Shown here: positions 22,263 to 33,296 of the stretch, piece after piece | Numbering within the stretch: position 1 is the first letter of the stretch | How the letters are laid out: every line of letters begins with the position of its first letter | Assembly (NCBI GenBank): GCA_949825065.1 | Contig: OX463863.1 | Span: forward strand, 18,337,240 to 18,401,239 | Length of the DNA: 64,000 nt | From: Odontocerum albicorne | Taxonomy: Eukaryota > Arthropoda > Insecta > Trichoptera > Odontoceridae | Reading direction: 5' to 3' | Program-made: the position numbers and the translations under genes | Notes under the pieces: generated by a model | Told to the model about the DNA's origin: nothing | Databases searched by the model: none | The model's input: only the letters and a program-made list of their open reading frames with translations

Positions 22263-22867
22263 AACAAAATTGAAGCAGACCGTACCTGGGATAGTCATCC
22301 AGCCCTGGTGTAAGAGTCTAGGGGTTCAGTTCTGCGGGAGAGTGCGTGCTGTGCCCCCTCTACTTCCAGCGGTACGCTCCCGGAAGTTCCCCCGCTTGAG
22401 TTGTGTTGAACCAAGTGTACCACACCTGCAATACTACACAGCATTAAGGACCAGTTGCATATAAAGAAGGTTTGACTATTTTTAGTAAGAACATTTATAG
22501 GTGATGAGTTCTGTTATCTGGGCAGTATGTTTAAGTGTGATGGGCGGGTTGAAAGGGACATTGGAAGAAGGGTAGCGACAGAAAACCGCAAAGGTAGACG
22601 GAGCACTTATTTTAATTTTATACAACAATTATGCTAGAACAATAATAACAATACATGATGGTGTGTTAGTGCCAACAAGGTGTGTGTGGAAGAGATAGAC
22701 CAAAGAAAACGTGACTAGAACAAATGGACCAGATTTTGAAGGTAAAGTGAGATGTATGAATAATAGGAGATTGTTCGTGACGAAATATATGAATGTTGAG
22801 GAAGTGAAAGTTGTGTGCATTTATAGAAAAGTTTGGAATGTGTTATCTCTGCCTATCCTACAAGGGA
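22263..22867. repeat. Companion repeat, LINE scrap and conserved spacer
   Basis: 22263-22472 is the companion repeat (AAATTGAAGCAGACCGTACC to CAGTTGCATATAAAGAAGG). 22500-22600 is the DEFCYLGSMFKCDGRVERDI scrap, with the LGSM core better kept than at 11503. 22610-22860 is the same spacer component as 11600-11900. No intact gene. Confidence 0.7.
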
Positions 22868-23474
22868 CTAAACTTTACGTTACTACGCCCCCCTTTAAAA
22901 ACAATTTTATCGCGGCGCCTTTACCCCCCCCTCCCCCCGCCCCTTATATAATAATATACACAGTTTTAACTTCTAAGCGAGTGAGTTTTTCTAAGTAAAA
23001 TATGTATGGAGGAGTGAGTTTTTTTTAGATTTTAAAATTATGTGATTTTTTTTTTATCAAATTGTTAGTTTTCTGCTGACAAATATTTTTCACAAATAAA
23101 AAACTTAATTGCGGCCGCCATATACAAAATAATTGAATAGATAAAAACGTTTGAGTAACGTCTTCGAAACCATTGGTACTAGTAAATTGTAATTCACTTA
23201 CCAAGAAGAATATTATGAGGAATTATCCTTTTTCTCTGCTCTGGAGTATGAACACATGTTCATGAATGTTCTTATTACACAAAATATATCCTAATTACAC
23301 TAAAATATTATAAACTTATAAATTAACACTATTTTATCTAATATATTTTTTTGTATGCTAGTCTTTAACCTGTACACCGCATTAAAAATCAAATTCCACG
23401 AATCCTATGCACGGCACAATTTCGGCGTTTTTATAATTTCTAAGTTTAAACGCGTATTTAGTTTAGAACCACTG
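22868..23474. mobile_element. Likely internally deleted hAT element with a decayed left end
   Basis: The left part (AAACTTTACGTTACTACGCC, CCCCCTTTAAAAACAATTTTA) matches the hAT left ends at 11919 and 61468, though the CAGTG tip has mutated. The right boundary TTTAGAACCACTG (ending 23474) is the reverse complement of a CAGTGGTTCTAAA terminus. It would be a roughly 600-bp non-autonomous relative of the ZBED5-like element. No clean target-site duplication is visible. 23475-23975 shows nothing I recognise. Confidence 0.5.
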
Positions 23475-24188
23475 ATATTTGATTACACCACCAAGTAAAC
23501 ATGACATTCAAGTAATTTTCTGATAATAAATAATAGTCTTAAGGAGACTCATTAAATAAAGGAGATAAACTAAACATTACGTAAAATACACAAAGGAATG
23601 CTACAGATCAGATCACAGGCGTTTGTGCTTCCCGCGAGGAACATGTTAAAACACGGAAATAAACAAAGGCCGACATTATATTTCATGCACATATATGTAA
23701 TGTTTCCTTGTAGATTTTTTTCAAAGGATCTAAAATATTTCTAATTTTATATAGTCTGTCATGAGTTGTAACATCGTTGTCAGCAAAGTGTAAAGCTCGT
23801 AATAATAATAAAAATCTGTGTTGCGAAAATAAGACTGAAAAATGGTGTCTCTATTATTTTGTTGTTGGACCAATATTTTTCAAACGATTTTTTCCAACAA
23901 GACCGATAAGCAAATGTGTTACCAAAAACATATAAATTTCTGCCACGGTAGTATAAATAATAAATCTATCTTCTATCTATATAAATAAAAATGTAAATGT
24001 TCGTTAATTGAAGGCAGCTAATCTCCGGAAGTTCTCTACCGATCGCTTTGAAATTTTGAGTAAAGTTAATATTCGTCAACGGAAATGTTTTTTGATTTTT
24101 ATTTATATAGATATATATCAGTGTATATAAATTTTTTTTAAATCAAAAAGAAATATCTATGCGAACCTGTCGGGGACAAGACGAATCT

Positions 24189-24510
24189 CATTTTGACAGT
24201 TGACCATATTCTATTTGACGTTTCGTAATTAATATTTATAAAGTCTATATACATAATATAAATATAAAATAATTTTATGTTTAATATTAAATCATAAATT
24301 TTATAACTAATACATATTTCATAAATAATAAATTTTATCAACTAAACATTTTGACAGTTGACCATATTCTATTTTGACATTTCGTGATGAATATTTTTAT
24401 TCAAATAAGTCTATATACATAAAATATAAAATAATTTTATCTTTAATATTAAATAATAAATTTTATATATAATACATATTTTATAAATTTTATAAATAAT
24501 ACAGGTTTTT
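24189..24510. repeat. Two-copy tandem repeat, about 158 bp
   Basis: CATTTTGACAGTTGACCATA begins at 24189 and again at 24347, followed in both by matching AT-rich sequence (AAGTCTATATACATAA, then AATAATTTTAT). Very AT-rich with no coding potential; it lies in the 5' part of the Helitron remnant. Confidence 0.8.
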
Positions 24511-24949
24511 TTTTCGTAAATATATTTATTCTAGACACGAACCAAGCTTTATATTATCATTGTGACGCATTTAATATTATCGTTGTGACGCGATCTTACG
24601 TCGTTAATAAAAAAATTGATAAAAATAATAAAAAATAGTTATATTGTCATAAAATTGACTTGAGTGGTTGTGGTAAGTTGTAAGTTTAAAAAATAATGGA
24701 CTTAAGAATTATATTTGATGAAAAACTTTAATTATTGATTCATATTTCAAAAGTTAACCTAACTTTTTTCAAAAAGAAAAGTACACATGTTAATTTAAGA
24801 TAAAGTTGTATTATTTGTCAATAATTTTAAGTACTTGTAAAACCTGTCACATGTTCATTTGTATATAAAGACACTTTTATGTCATTAATTAAATAAATAA
24901 ATTATTTGGTGGTACATTAGAAAGAAGTACCCGTAGAAATATCGCAAAA

Positions 24950-26341
24950 AAAATGAAAATTAAAACAAACTTTTACGCTGCTCAGTTCCTTTTTTAATGT
25001 TTCACAATTTTATATGTTTTAACTTTCTTTTTTTCTTACTGAACGTTGTTACATAAATAAATTATAGGTTTATTGATAGCAGCATAGTATGTCCAGATTA
25101 TATTTAAATAACACTTTTAAAACACATAAATTGCAGATAATACATTATATACATAAGCTATCAAAAAGTCTGGGCTCATCTAATAGCATCCCTTCGGCCA
25201 AGATACACCCCACCAATATAGGGCAAACCCAGCCACGGGGACACCAGATGTTTTGCAGCCCACACCCTAGCTTTTTCAGCCCAGCACATCGTATTGGGGC
25301 AATTTTGTCAACTGTAAAATGGTAAGCTGTTGATTTTTTTTATAAATCGAAAAATTGTTTTCTCTAAACTGACGTTTTAATTACTAATTTTTATTATACT
25401 GACTTTCTAATGTATTGTATGAATGAAAATTAAAACAAACTTTTACGCTGCTCAGTTCTTTTTTTAATGTTTCACAATTTTATATGTTTTAACTTTCTTT
25501 TTTCTTACTGAACGTTGTTACATAAATAAATAATAGGTTTATTGATAGCAGCATAGTATGTTCAGATTATATTTAAATAACACTTTTAAAACACATTAAT
25601 TGCAGATAATACATTATATACAGAAGCTATCAAAAGGTCTGGGCTCATCTAATAGCATCCCTTCGGCCAAGATACACCCCACCAATATAGGGCGAACCCA
25701 GCCACGGGGACAACAGATGTTTTGCAGCCCACACACTAGCTTTTTCAGCCCAGCACATCGTATTGGGGCAAATTTGTCAAATGTAAAATGGTAAGCTGTT
25801 GATTTTTTTTATAAACCGAAAAATTGTTTTCTCTAAACTGACGTTTTAATTACTAATTTTCTTTATACTGACTTTCTAATGTATTGTATGAATGAAAATT
25901 AAAACAAACTTTTACGCTGCTCAGTTCCTTTTTTAATGTTTCACAATTTTATATGTTTTAACTTTCTTTTTTCTTACTGAACGTTGTTACATAAATAAAT
26001 AATAGGTTTATTGATAGCAGCATAGTATGTCTAGATTATATTTAAATAACACTTTTAAAACACATAAATTGCAGATAATACATTAAATACAGAAGCTATC
26101 AAAAGGTGTGGGCTCATCTAATAGCATCCCTTCGGCCAAGATACACCCCACCAATATAGGGCGAACCCAGCCACGGGGACACCAGATGTTTTCACACCCT
26201 AGCTTTTTCAGCCCAGCACATCGTATTGGGGCAAATTTGTCAACTGTAAAATGGTAAGCTGTTGATTTTTTTTATAAATCGAAAAATTGTTTTCTCTCAA
26301 CTGACGTTTTAATTACTAATTTTTATTATACTGACTTTCTA
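24950..26341 (+). repeat. Tandem array of three 469-bp units with an exon-like core
   Basis: The ATG of the core falls at 25089, 25558 and 26027, giving a period of exactly 469 bp twice. In each unit a segment from about TTGCAG to AATGGTAAGC has splice-acceptor and donor-like borders and encodes SSNSIPSAKIHPTNIG, TQPRG and FFSPAHRIGA before a stop. Units 1 and 2 are open; unit 3 has a stop (CATTAAATAC) and a 6-nt in-frame deletion. A fourth partial copy is at 28040-28262. Part of the unit (TTTTTTAATGTTTCACAATT) matches Helitron sequence at 27690. The protein is not one I recognise. Confidence 0.8.
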
Positions 26342-27088
26342 ATGACTGTCAATAAAGGGGTTGGAGAAATCTTCTTCTTAGATGCGCCAGGAGGAACTGG
26401 TAAAACGTTCCTAATTAGATTGATTCTGGCAGCAATTCGATCCCAAAATGGCATAGCCTTAGCTCTTGCGTCGTCAGGAATAGCTGCGACACTTCTACCA
26501 GGTGGAAGAACTGCTCATTCCGCTTTGAAATTGCCATTGAACATGCGATTCATTGAAACTCCCACTTGCAACGTTTCCAAAGCATCCGGCATGGGAAAAG
26601 TATTGCAGAAATGCAAACTTATTGTTTGGGATGAATGCACAATGGCACACAAAAAGTCGCTCGAAGCCCTTGATCGATCATTGCGAGATTTGCGTGGAAA
26701 CATCAGACCATTTGGGAACGCATTTATATTGCTTGCAGGAGATTTCAGGCAAACATTACCTGTAATTCCTCGATCGACACCGGCGGATGAAATAAATGCT
26801 TGCCTGAAATACTCTATTTTGCGGCGACACGTAAAGACGTTGAAATTAACTAGAAATATGCGTCTCCAGTTGCAAAACGATCGATCAGCTGAGATATTCT
26901 CACATCAATTGCTGGAAATCGGGAATGGAAAGGTACCAGTTGATCTGATCTCAGGACGAATTTCATTGCCTCATAACTTCTGCAACTTAGTGACGTCAAA
27001 AGAAGAATTGCTTTTTAACAAAAAATATTGTTTATCCACAAGCATTGTGAAATTTAATAAACAGTTGTATATAAAACAGACAATATAA
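26342..27088 (+). pseudogene. Helitron PIF1-like helicase fragment
   Basis: A 248-aa open frame with the Walker A motif APGGTGKT (residues 15-22), then ALASSGIAATLLPGGRTAHS (about 40-60), the Walker B-like LIVWDECTMAHK (about 92-103), RPFGNAFILLAGDFRQTLPV (about 122-141) and KTLKLTRNMRL (about 164-174). These are helicase motifs I to IV of the Helitron Rep-Hel protein. A full Helitron protein is usually over 1300 aa with a Rep domain, so this is a fragment: the N-terminus is absent and the frame ends before the last helicase motifs. The first ATG only happens to coincide with the internal IMT(V)V segment. Plausibly from a formerly autonomous Helitron. Confidence 0.88.
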
Positions 27089-28037
27089 TAAGAGCGCCCC
27101 CTGTTGAATGTAACGGCAACACACGCAATATAGATTTCAATTTATTTTAATTCCGAATATTAAATATCTTTCAATTCGGGTTTTTTAAACCGGTTTTTGT
27201 TATTTTTGTTATTATTGATTTTCATTTGAATTAATGGTATATATCTGTGTATGTTTTATACATTTGAATTATTAAAAGTTTCATGCAACTAACTTTTAAC
27301 AAATGTCACATTAGATTTTTAACGAACTGCCCATTTTTGCTAATTTGTAACAAGATTTATTATTAGTTTTATGTGATGTATTTACCTAAATAACTTGCTA
27401 TTTATTACAATCGAGGCCTATCGAGGCCTATATTAAAGTTGATAAAATTTGATATTCATCCGTTTGAATCGGACCAAGCTTCGCTCTGAAGTATACGTTG
27501 ATTTGCGAGATGCAGTTGTAAATGACGGTAATAGAACTTCTGCAATTTAGTGACGTTAAAAGAGGAATTGTTTGAAAAAGTATTTCCCTATATTCAAATC
27601 AATTATAAGAATCACGATTAGCTAAGTGAGCTATTGTTGGCGGCAAGAACAAAGATGTATCCGAACTTAACAATATTATTGAGTTCGTTTTTTAATGTTT
27701 CGCAATTTTATATGTTTTTGTTATAACTATTTTTCTTCTTTTTCAGTGCAATCGATCTTTGATTTGAATTCAAATCATACCGTGAATTGACCTCTTGGAG
27801 TGACGCGATCATTTGCAAGCACGGTGATAAACGCGACAGACTGAGAGTGCCTGAAAGACATCAAAAATATTGTATACCCAGATTGTATACAAGACATCAA
27901 AAATATTGTATACAATATATCAAAAATATTGTATACGCATTGTGAAATTAAACACAATTGAAACGTGTGCTTTCTCTTTTCTTTCTTTTACATTTAACCA
28001 GACTGAGCCACAGCAACGCGTGGCTGGGTACAGCTAG
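27089..28037 (+). other. 3' part of the Helitron, non-coding or decayed
   Basis: Decayed C-terminal helicase sequence and AT-rich DNA. 27540-27600 repeats the NFCNLVTSKEEL coding segment of 26975-27015 (TTCTGCAATTTAGTGACG). 27850-27930 contains three copies of ACATCAAAAATATTGTATA. 27310-27450 is similar, inverted, to 29400-29490. It ends at the Helitron hairpin and CTAG. Confidence 0.55.
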
Positions 28038-28039
28038 TA

Positions 28040-28262
28040 AATAAATAAATAAATAATAGGTTTTTTGATAGCAACATAGTATGTACAGATTATATTTAAA
28101 TAACACTTCTAAAACACATAAATTGCAGATAATACATTAAATACAGAAGCTATCAAAAGGTCTGGGGTCATCTAATAGCATCCCCTCGGCCAAGATACAC
28201 CCCACCAATATAGGGCGAACCCAGCCACGGGGACAGCAGATGTTTTTCAGCCCACATCCTTA
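28040..28262 (+). repeat. Partial fourth copy of the 469-bp unit
   Basis: Begins AAATAAATAATAGGTTTTTTG directly after the Helitron 3' end and keeps the exon-like core (CTGGGGTCATCTAATAGCAT, GGGCGAACCCAGCCACGG). It stops at CAGCCCACATCC, where the piggyBac fragment begins. Confidence 0.8.
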
Positions 28263-28703
28263 TTCAATTTTGATTTTGTGGACACGTTTACAGCAAGTTT
28301 AGCGGCATATTTATTAGTTTCAAGAACAATGGTGTTCATGACACTTAAAAAAAAATTGTTCAAAAAATGCAAGTTCATCTGAATCATCGGCTAAATTTAA
28401 ATTATCCATTATACCCCAATGACTACTATCAAACTTGTGTAAAGTTGGAGTGAATTCACTCTCAGTCCACGATCGTGTATTCCCTTTTTTCCGTTTAGGG
28501 GAAGATAGTCGGACTTCTTCTTCATCAGATGTTTCTGATTCATCTGAAGAAGAGCTCTCAGACATTATACATATATCTTCAAGATCTTCCAGAACGTCCT
28601 CATCGTCGCTTTCATTTAATAAAGCGGCAATCTGATCGTTACTCAATGATGCTGACATATCGGTACAAATTTGCAAAAATAATATAGTTTTATCAGGACA
28701 CAC
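28255..28703 (-). pseudogene. piggyBac transposase N-terminal fragment
   Basis: The minus strand starts with an acidic N-terminus, ALLNESDDEDVLEDLEDI, then SSSSDESETSDEEEV, a basic KRKKG, RSWTESEFTPTLHKFD, and GIMDNLNLADDSDELAFFEQ. Shifted by a frame comes TIVLETNKYAAKLAVNV. This order (Asp/Glu/Ser-rich head, then the FDSSxxGI...L...D.S.LDYFELFF...ETNKYA segment) is typical of piggyBac-derived proteins (DDE_Tnp_1_7). Only about the first 140 residues remain; the catalytic aspartates are absent and a frameshift lies near 28340. Up to 127 aa are open. Confidence 0.75.
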
Positions 28704-28739
28704 ACGACAACAAAATTTAGCGATAACACAAAAAATACT

Positions 28740-29330
28740 GTAAAATGTTAAAAAACCACACTGTAAAATGTATCTAATAAATACTTGGAATAGTTTTCAA
28801 CTCACTAACATAAAGTGACACAACGTATAATAACATAAAAAAACCACGCTGCAAAATGTATCTAATAAACACTTGGAATAGTTTTCAACTCACTAACATA
28901 AAGTGACACAACGTATAATAACATACAAAAACCACGCTGTAAAATGTATCTAATAAACACTTGGAATAGTTTTCAACTCACTAACATAAAGTGACACAAC
29001 GTATAATAACATACAAAAACCACGCTGTAAAATGTATCTAATAAACACTTGGAATAGTTTTCAACTCACTAACATAAAGTGACACAACGTATAATAACAT
29101 AAAAAAACCACGCTGCAAAATGTATCTAATAAACACTTGGAATAGTTTTCAACTCACTAACATAAAGTGACACAACGTATAATAACATACAAAAACCACG
29201 CTGTAAAATGTATCTAATAAACACTTGGAATAGTTTTCAACTCACTAACATAAAGTGACACAACGTATAATAACATACAAAAACCACACTGTTAAATGTA
29301 TCAACTAAATAAACACGTGGAAAAATTTTC
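28740..29330. repeat. 88-bp tandem repeat array, about 6.5 copies
   Basis: The unit AAAATGTATCTAATAAACAC, TTGGAATAGTTTTCAACTC, ACTAACATAAAGTGACACAA, CGTATAATAACATACAAAAA, CCACGCTGT recurs at exact 88-bp spacing (TTGG at 28785, 28873, 28961 and onward). Internal copies are nearly identical and the end copies diverge, as expected of unequal exchange. It sits upstream of the piggyBac N-terminus, like a tandem 5' end region. Confidence 0.92.
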
Positions 29331-29354
29331 AACTCATTATAGTTCAGAAAATGT

Positions 29355-29539
29355 AGGATGAGTCCTGTGACAGCTCACAAATTTGCCCCAATACAACCTT
29401 GTAACGATGTTCAGTAATTTTAATTATTTTATCAACTTTAATATAAGCCTCGATTCTAATAAATAGCGAGTTATTTAGGTAAATACATTACATAAGGTTG
29501 TATTGGGGCAAATTTATATGCTGTCACAGGACTCATCCT
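29355..29539. repeat. Inverted repeat, arms of about 46 bp
   Basis: The left arm 29355-29400 (AGGATGAGTCCTGTGACAGC ... CCCAATACAACCTT) is the reverse complement of the right arm 29494-29539 (AAGGTTGTATTGGGG ... CTGTCACAGGACTCATCCT), with a 93-bp loop. The loop is similar, inverted, to Helitron sequence near 27370-27440. It may be the ends of a small MITE or a snapback rearrangement. 29540-29984 shows no gene. Confidence 0.8.
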
Positions 29540-29984
29540 AGAATTTCCAAACTATAACATAAAGTCAACCAATGTATAATACACAAATGTATACAAAAAG
29601 AATGTATATATTGGGTAAACCAAATATTATTTCATAAACACAACACCGAAACTGCAAATTACGTTGACAATTTCATTCGCCGACAATTTGTTGTCAAGCT
29701 GTACCGGTCATCTAAAATTTTAAAGTGTGCCCACACGTATTTTAAAAAACGCTGTTGTACTGCCGGTATAAATGAAATCTACTATTTTATTTCGAAAAGT
29801 TATTAAATATGACATATAGATGGTACTACAATGCTCGTTTTGTGGATAAATTCATACATTTGGGAACAAAAGCGTCGGACGTACCGTGTATGTTAATACT
29901 CTCCTGAGGAAAAAATTCGCTCGCCGTACGCCGTACAGCCATACTCTTATAGGATAAATAGTAAAAAAATATATTAATACAAAA

Positions 29985-30650
29985 AATAAAAACGTTATTG
30001 ACAGAATAATAACTGCTTTGTTTGATAATATATTATATGCTTCACTTCGATTCAACCAAAACTGAACTAAGGTTTCACTCAGAAATGTTTGTTTCAATGA
30101 AGTATCGCATGATAATTCTATCCATTTAGCCTTTTCGATAGTTAGTTGTCAATCCAAATTCATCATCTCGTTCATCGGCAAATGGATTATGTATCCACGC
30201 TAACTTTGTAAAATCAAGATCCTCGAAATAATGTTAAAAATGCATTAGCGAATGATCCGAGTGTTCAGTAAATAGATATATGTTTGCTTCAATATTAACT
30301 CTGGCGCAGAAATCATTCAAAAGTGGAAACATATCCAACTTACTTTTTTGTTTATTTGATTTCTATAGATCCATTTTTTTATGAATGACTTTTTGAATCG
30401 GTGAATACATTTGTGGTCCTTGCATTGATTTATTCAAAACACTCAATTTTCCAAAAAAATCGACCAAATAGGCAAGTTTAACAATCAAGTTATCATTCCT
30501 AAACCAATTTGCCTCTTCATCATGATTTTCATCAAGAAAAATTGCAACCTCTTCTTCGAGTTCAAACACCCATTGAATGACTTTTGCACGAGATAGCCAG
30601 CGCACTTCGCAATAGTATAATAGTGAGGAATAATTAACGAATCCTCTAAT
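29985..30650 (-). pseudogene. hAT transposase C-terminal fragment
   Basis: Minus strand: MRWLSRAKVIQWVFELEE, IFLDENHDEEANWF, VKLAYLVDFFGKLSVLNKSM, MFPLLNDFCARVNIEA, then DLDFTKLAWIHNPFADERDD near 30150-30230 and AVIILSIT-like sequence at the left. This is the longest C-terminal part among the unit copies and includes the region leading into the hAT dimerisation domain, with stops. Related to 3980, 11919 and 61468. Confidence 0.72.
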
Positions 30651-30660
30651 TTATTCTGAA

Positions 30661-31020
30661 ATGACTAATTTTCATCGTGCAAATCATACATTTTCTATCA
30701 ATGATGTCAATTTCTTACATATCAGTAATAACGGAAATAAATTGGACAAATTAGAGGCTTTAGAAATTTCTAAGTCAGTGCATCGAGGTAAACATCTGGC
30801 AAACATATATATTCAAAAAATCTCGCCGTTGCTCGCCGAGGGTGTCTCCTCCCTCCCTCCACACACAGTCCGCAATCCGAATGTTTACCGTTAGAAGCAT
30901 GTATGTCGGTAATAGGTCGAACAGAATTCAGTTTTGTTTGTGATCCCCTGATGATGAGATGAAAGTCTTGAAACCGATAGGGTTACAAAAAGTGGAATAA
31001 ACAGTGATTAATAAAACAAA
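30661..31020 (+). pseudogene. Probable Penelope-like element 3' end, best core
   Basis: The plus strand reads HTFSINDVNFLHIS, NGNKLDKLEALEISKSVHR, ISPLLAEGVSSLPPH and NPNVYR with a stop at 30894. Then CTGATGATGAGATGAAAGTC is followed directly by TTGAAACCGATAGGG (30957-30990). The CTGATGA and GAAAC boxes are both intact here, as in a hammerhead ribozyme core, though the stems are short. It ends GTGGAATAAACAGTG. Confidence 0.5.
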
Positions 31021-31164
31021 TTACAATATCATAGAAAATAGTTTTCATGTTGTATATGTCATCTATCTTTTTTTTATTTAAACTCATTTAATATTGTACT
31101 TTTTGAACTAAGTAAAATTAATTATTTATCCAATTAATTTGCAAATGATCCATCTATTCAAGCA

Positions 31165-31575
31165 ATCTGTGCTCCTTCGTATAAAGGAGCTCACAGCAAT
31201 TCTGCAAAAAGAAGAAGAAAGCAACCTGTGCTAGGGAGCGAGAATTTGTGTCTATGGTTATTTCTATGGCATCATTTGACACCCGTCATCGAGACGTGAA
31301 GATTGCTATACATATAAGGGTTCACAGCCGTTAATCAAGAAGAAAATACACCATATCTGGCGTATACTCCATACATAAAAGTTCACGGCCATTATTTAAG
31401 AAAATACAAGAACTCCCAAAAATAAATCTACACACACCACTGACAAAGAAGATGGTCTTGTCAGGAAAGTTATCACTTAAGAATATCTGGAACTGAATAA
31501 AGTTTTATAGTTCTCCACGTCAAACGGTTGAACATATTATAAACTCAATGTTTGAATATTTCGAATTATTTCAGG
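31165..31575. other. Upstream region of copy 3, shortened
   Basis: Hairpin modules at 31170-31400 (TATAAAGGAGCTCACAGC, CATATAAGGGTTCACAGCC, GGCGTATACTCCATACATAA). The middle part found in units 1 and 2 (about 5166-5450) is deleted: at about 31405 it jumps from ATTATTTAAGAAAATACAAG to the ACTCCCAAAAATAAATC block. The acceptor before exon 1 (ATTATTTCAG) is retained. Confidence 0.5.
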
Positions 31576-31581
31576 TCATAG

Positions 31582-33296
31582 ATGGATCCTCAGCTACGTA
31601 AAAGGAGCGCAGAAGTAATGGTGAAAGAAGAAAAGGCAGAAGATGGGGATACTGCAGCAATGTTCCCCCAGCATGTCAGTATACATGAGGCAGATATCAA
31701 GCAGGAATGTGCACAGGATATCAGTGCAGATACCAGATATGTTGATGATAATCCCACAGACCCAAGTACACTTATACTGTTAAAATAAAATAAATATGAG
31801 ATATATGACAAACATTCAACAGGTACACACCACATATTCCATACCAGGCATGGAGAAGGTAGTGTGTACCTGTAGTGCAGAATGTTTTTGTCATTTTTGT
31901 TTTGAAAAATATTTAAAACAATACAAAAAGTGGATTAATCACGGAACGTTGACGTCCTGTTATGTGTAATGCCTCTTTATGATCGAATAATCCAACAATT
32001 TTTTATCATCTCTAAATAAAAAATTCAGGGTTATCACCACACTAAGAAATAATAAATATGTAACACAATGTACATATTTTATTTCGTTCTTTATATAAAA
32101 TCATGTCAAAAAATATTGCGATAGATAATTTATTAAATATCAGAAATCCACTTTAAAAAACTATTGACACGCCAAAAAGCAAAACGTAATGGCTGTCAAA
32201 TGGAAAGATTTTAGAAATAACTTTAGAAAAATGACAATACGTGTATATCAATTTTTGTTTGATTACTTCAGTAGATTTGATCTTGTATGTTTTTTGCAGT
32301 TGTTATGGCCCAGCCATCTTGTGATACATTCAGTAAAGTAGTGACCTCAGAAATGAGTTTACTGAATCAATCCCAAGATTTTAAATTGGAAGGCTGTTCA
32401 GATTTTTTTATAAAACAAGAAAATGTAGAAGAAGATACCGCGCCAGTGTTCCCTGATTTTGCTATTGGCAAACAGGAGGCGGATATTAAAAAGAAATGTG
32501 ATCGGGACAGTAACACAGAGACTGTTGATGTTTGTGACACGCATGCAATAACAAGTGAGTGTTAATATTTTTATTGTTTTCTGAATAAGTTTTTCATTTG
32601 TCATTAAATTATCATAACTTAATCTTTCTTATTGTGGTTTGAAATAGGATTCAAGTTAAGTCTTAACACAAATAATAAACTTAAAATGCTTTTTTCATTC
32701 CCCGTTCACTTTTTGTCTTAGTTGACAATTCAATACAAGTGATCTCTTGTATAAATTGTAAAACAAACATTTGAGCAATGCTTGGTTACAAAAAGATAAT
32801 CTATGATCTTTCTTTTAAACCCTTCAATATTTTTATTTATTTTCACATGATTTTAGGTTCAGGTGATATGAGTAACCAATTCAGTAAAAAAAAATGCAGT
32901 GAAAACATTTTTCATGGCAATTCTCACAAAAAGATTCACAATGGCGGGAAACCTTACAGATGTGGACAATGTGATAAAGTATTCTCACAAAAATGCCATT
33001 TTAAGGATCATGAAAGGATCCATAGTGGAGAGAAGCCTTACAGCTGTGGACAATGTAAAAAGACATTCTCAGATAAAAGTAATTTAAAAGCTCATGAAAG
33101 GATTCATAGTGCAGAGAAGCCTTACATCTGTGGACAATGTAAGAAGACATTCTCAGATAAATATAGTTTAAAACGTCACGAAGGTATTCATAGTGCAGAG
33201 AAGCCTTACAGCTGTGGAAAATGTAAAAAAACATTCTCAGATAAAAGTAATTTAAAAGTTTTTATTGGCTATAAGATTGTAGAAAAAATATTTTAA
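31582..33296 (+). CDS. Zinc-finger gene, copy 3: truncated to three C2H2 fingers
   Basis: A spliced gene, predicted 292 aa: exon 1 31582-31765, exon 2 32300-32554, exon 3 32857-33296, all phase 1. Exon 1 has MVKEEKAEDGD and EADIKQEC. Exon 2 has FIKQENVEEDTAPVF, but the second SUMO-type motif is changed to DIKKKC, losing the acidic residue. Exon 3 has the degenerate KKKCSENIF head, three intact fingers (SQKCHFKDH, SDKSNLKAH, SDKYSLKRH) and the start of a fourth that breaks at NLKVFIGYKIVEKIF. That tail is inverted spacer sequence (the reverse complement of about 9190-9230), so the coding sequence was cut by a rearrangement and now ends in foreign sequence. If expressed it would bind DNA with few fingers; it may be a pseudogene. 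Confidence 0.75.

Larger units (their letters stand above)
23976..28037 (+). mobile_element. Helitron remnant with both termini
   Basis: The 5' end TCTATATAAATAAAAATG (23976, preceded by A) and the 3' end ACGCGTGGCTGGGTACAG followed by CTAG at 28034-28037 and a T match insect Helitron ends. A 6-bp stem hairpin, AGCCAC (28006-28011) with GTGGCT (28020-28025), lies just before the 3' CTAG. Inside are a roughly 158-bp tandem duplication, a 469-bp tandem array and a helicase fragment. The Rep nuclease domain is missing, so it is not autonomous. A further piece of the 469-bp unit lies outside the 3' end, so the two ends may not come from one insertion. Confidence 0.65.

Noticed and set aside
22270..22464. 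Frames within the companion repeat (also at 11233 and 60146)
   Set aside because: They follow the repeat copies, differ in frame between copies, and have no family resemblance.
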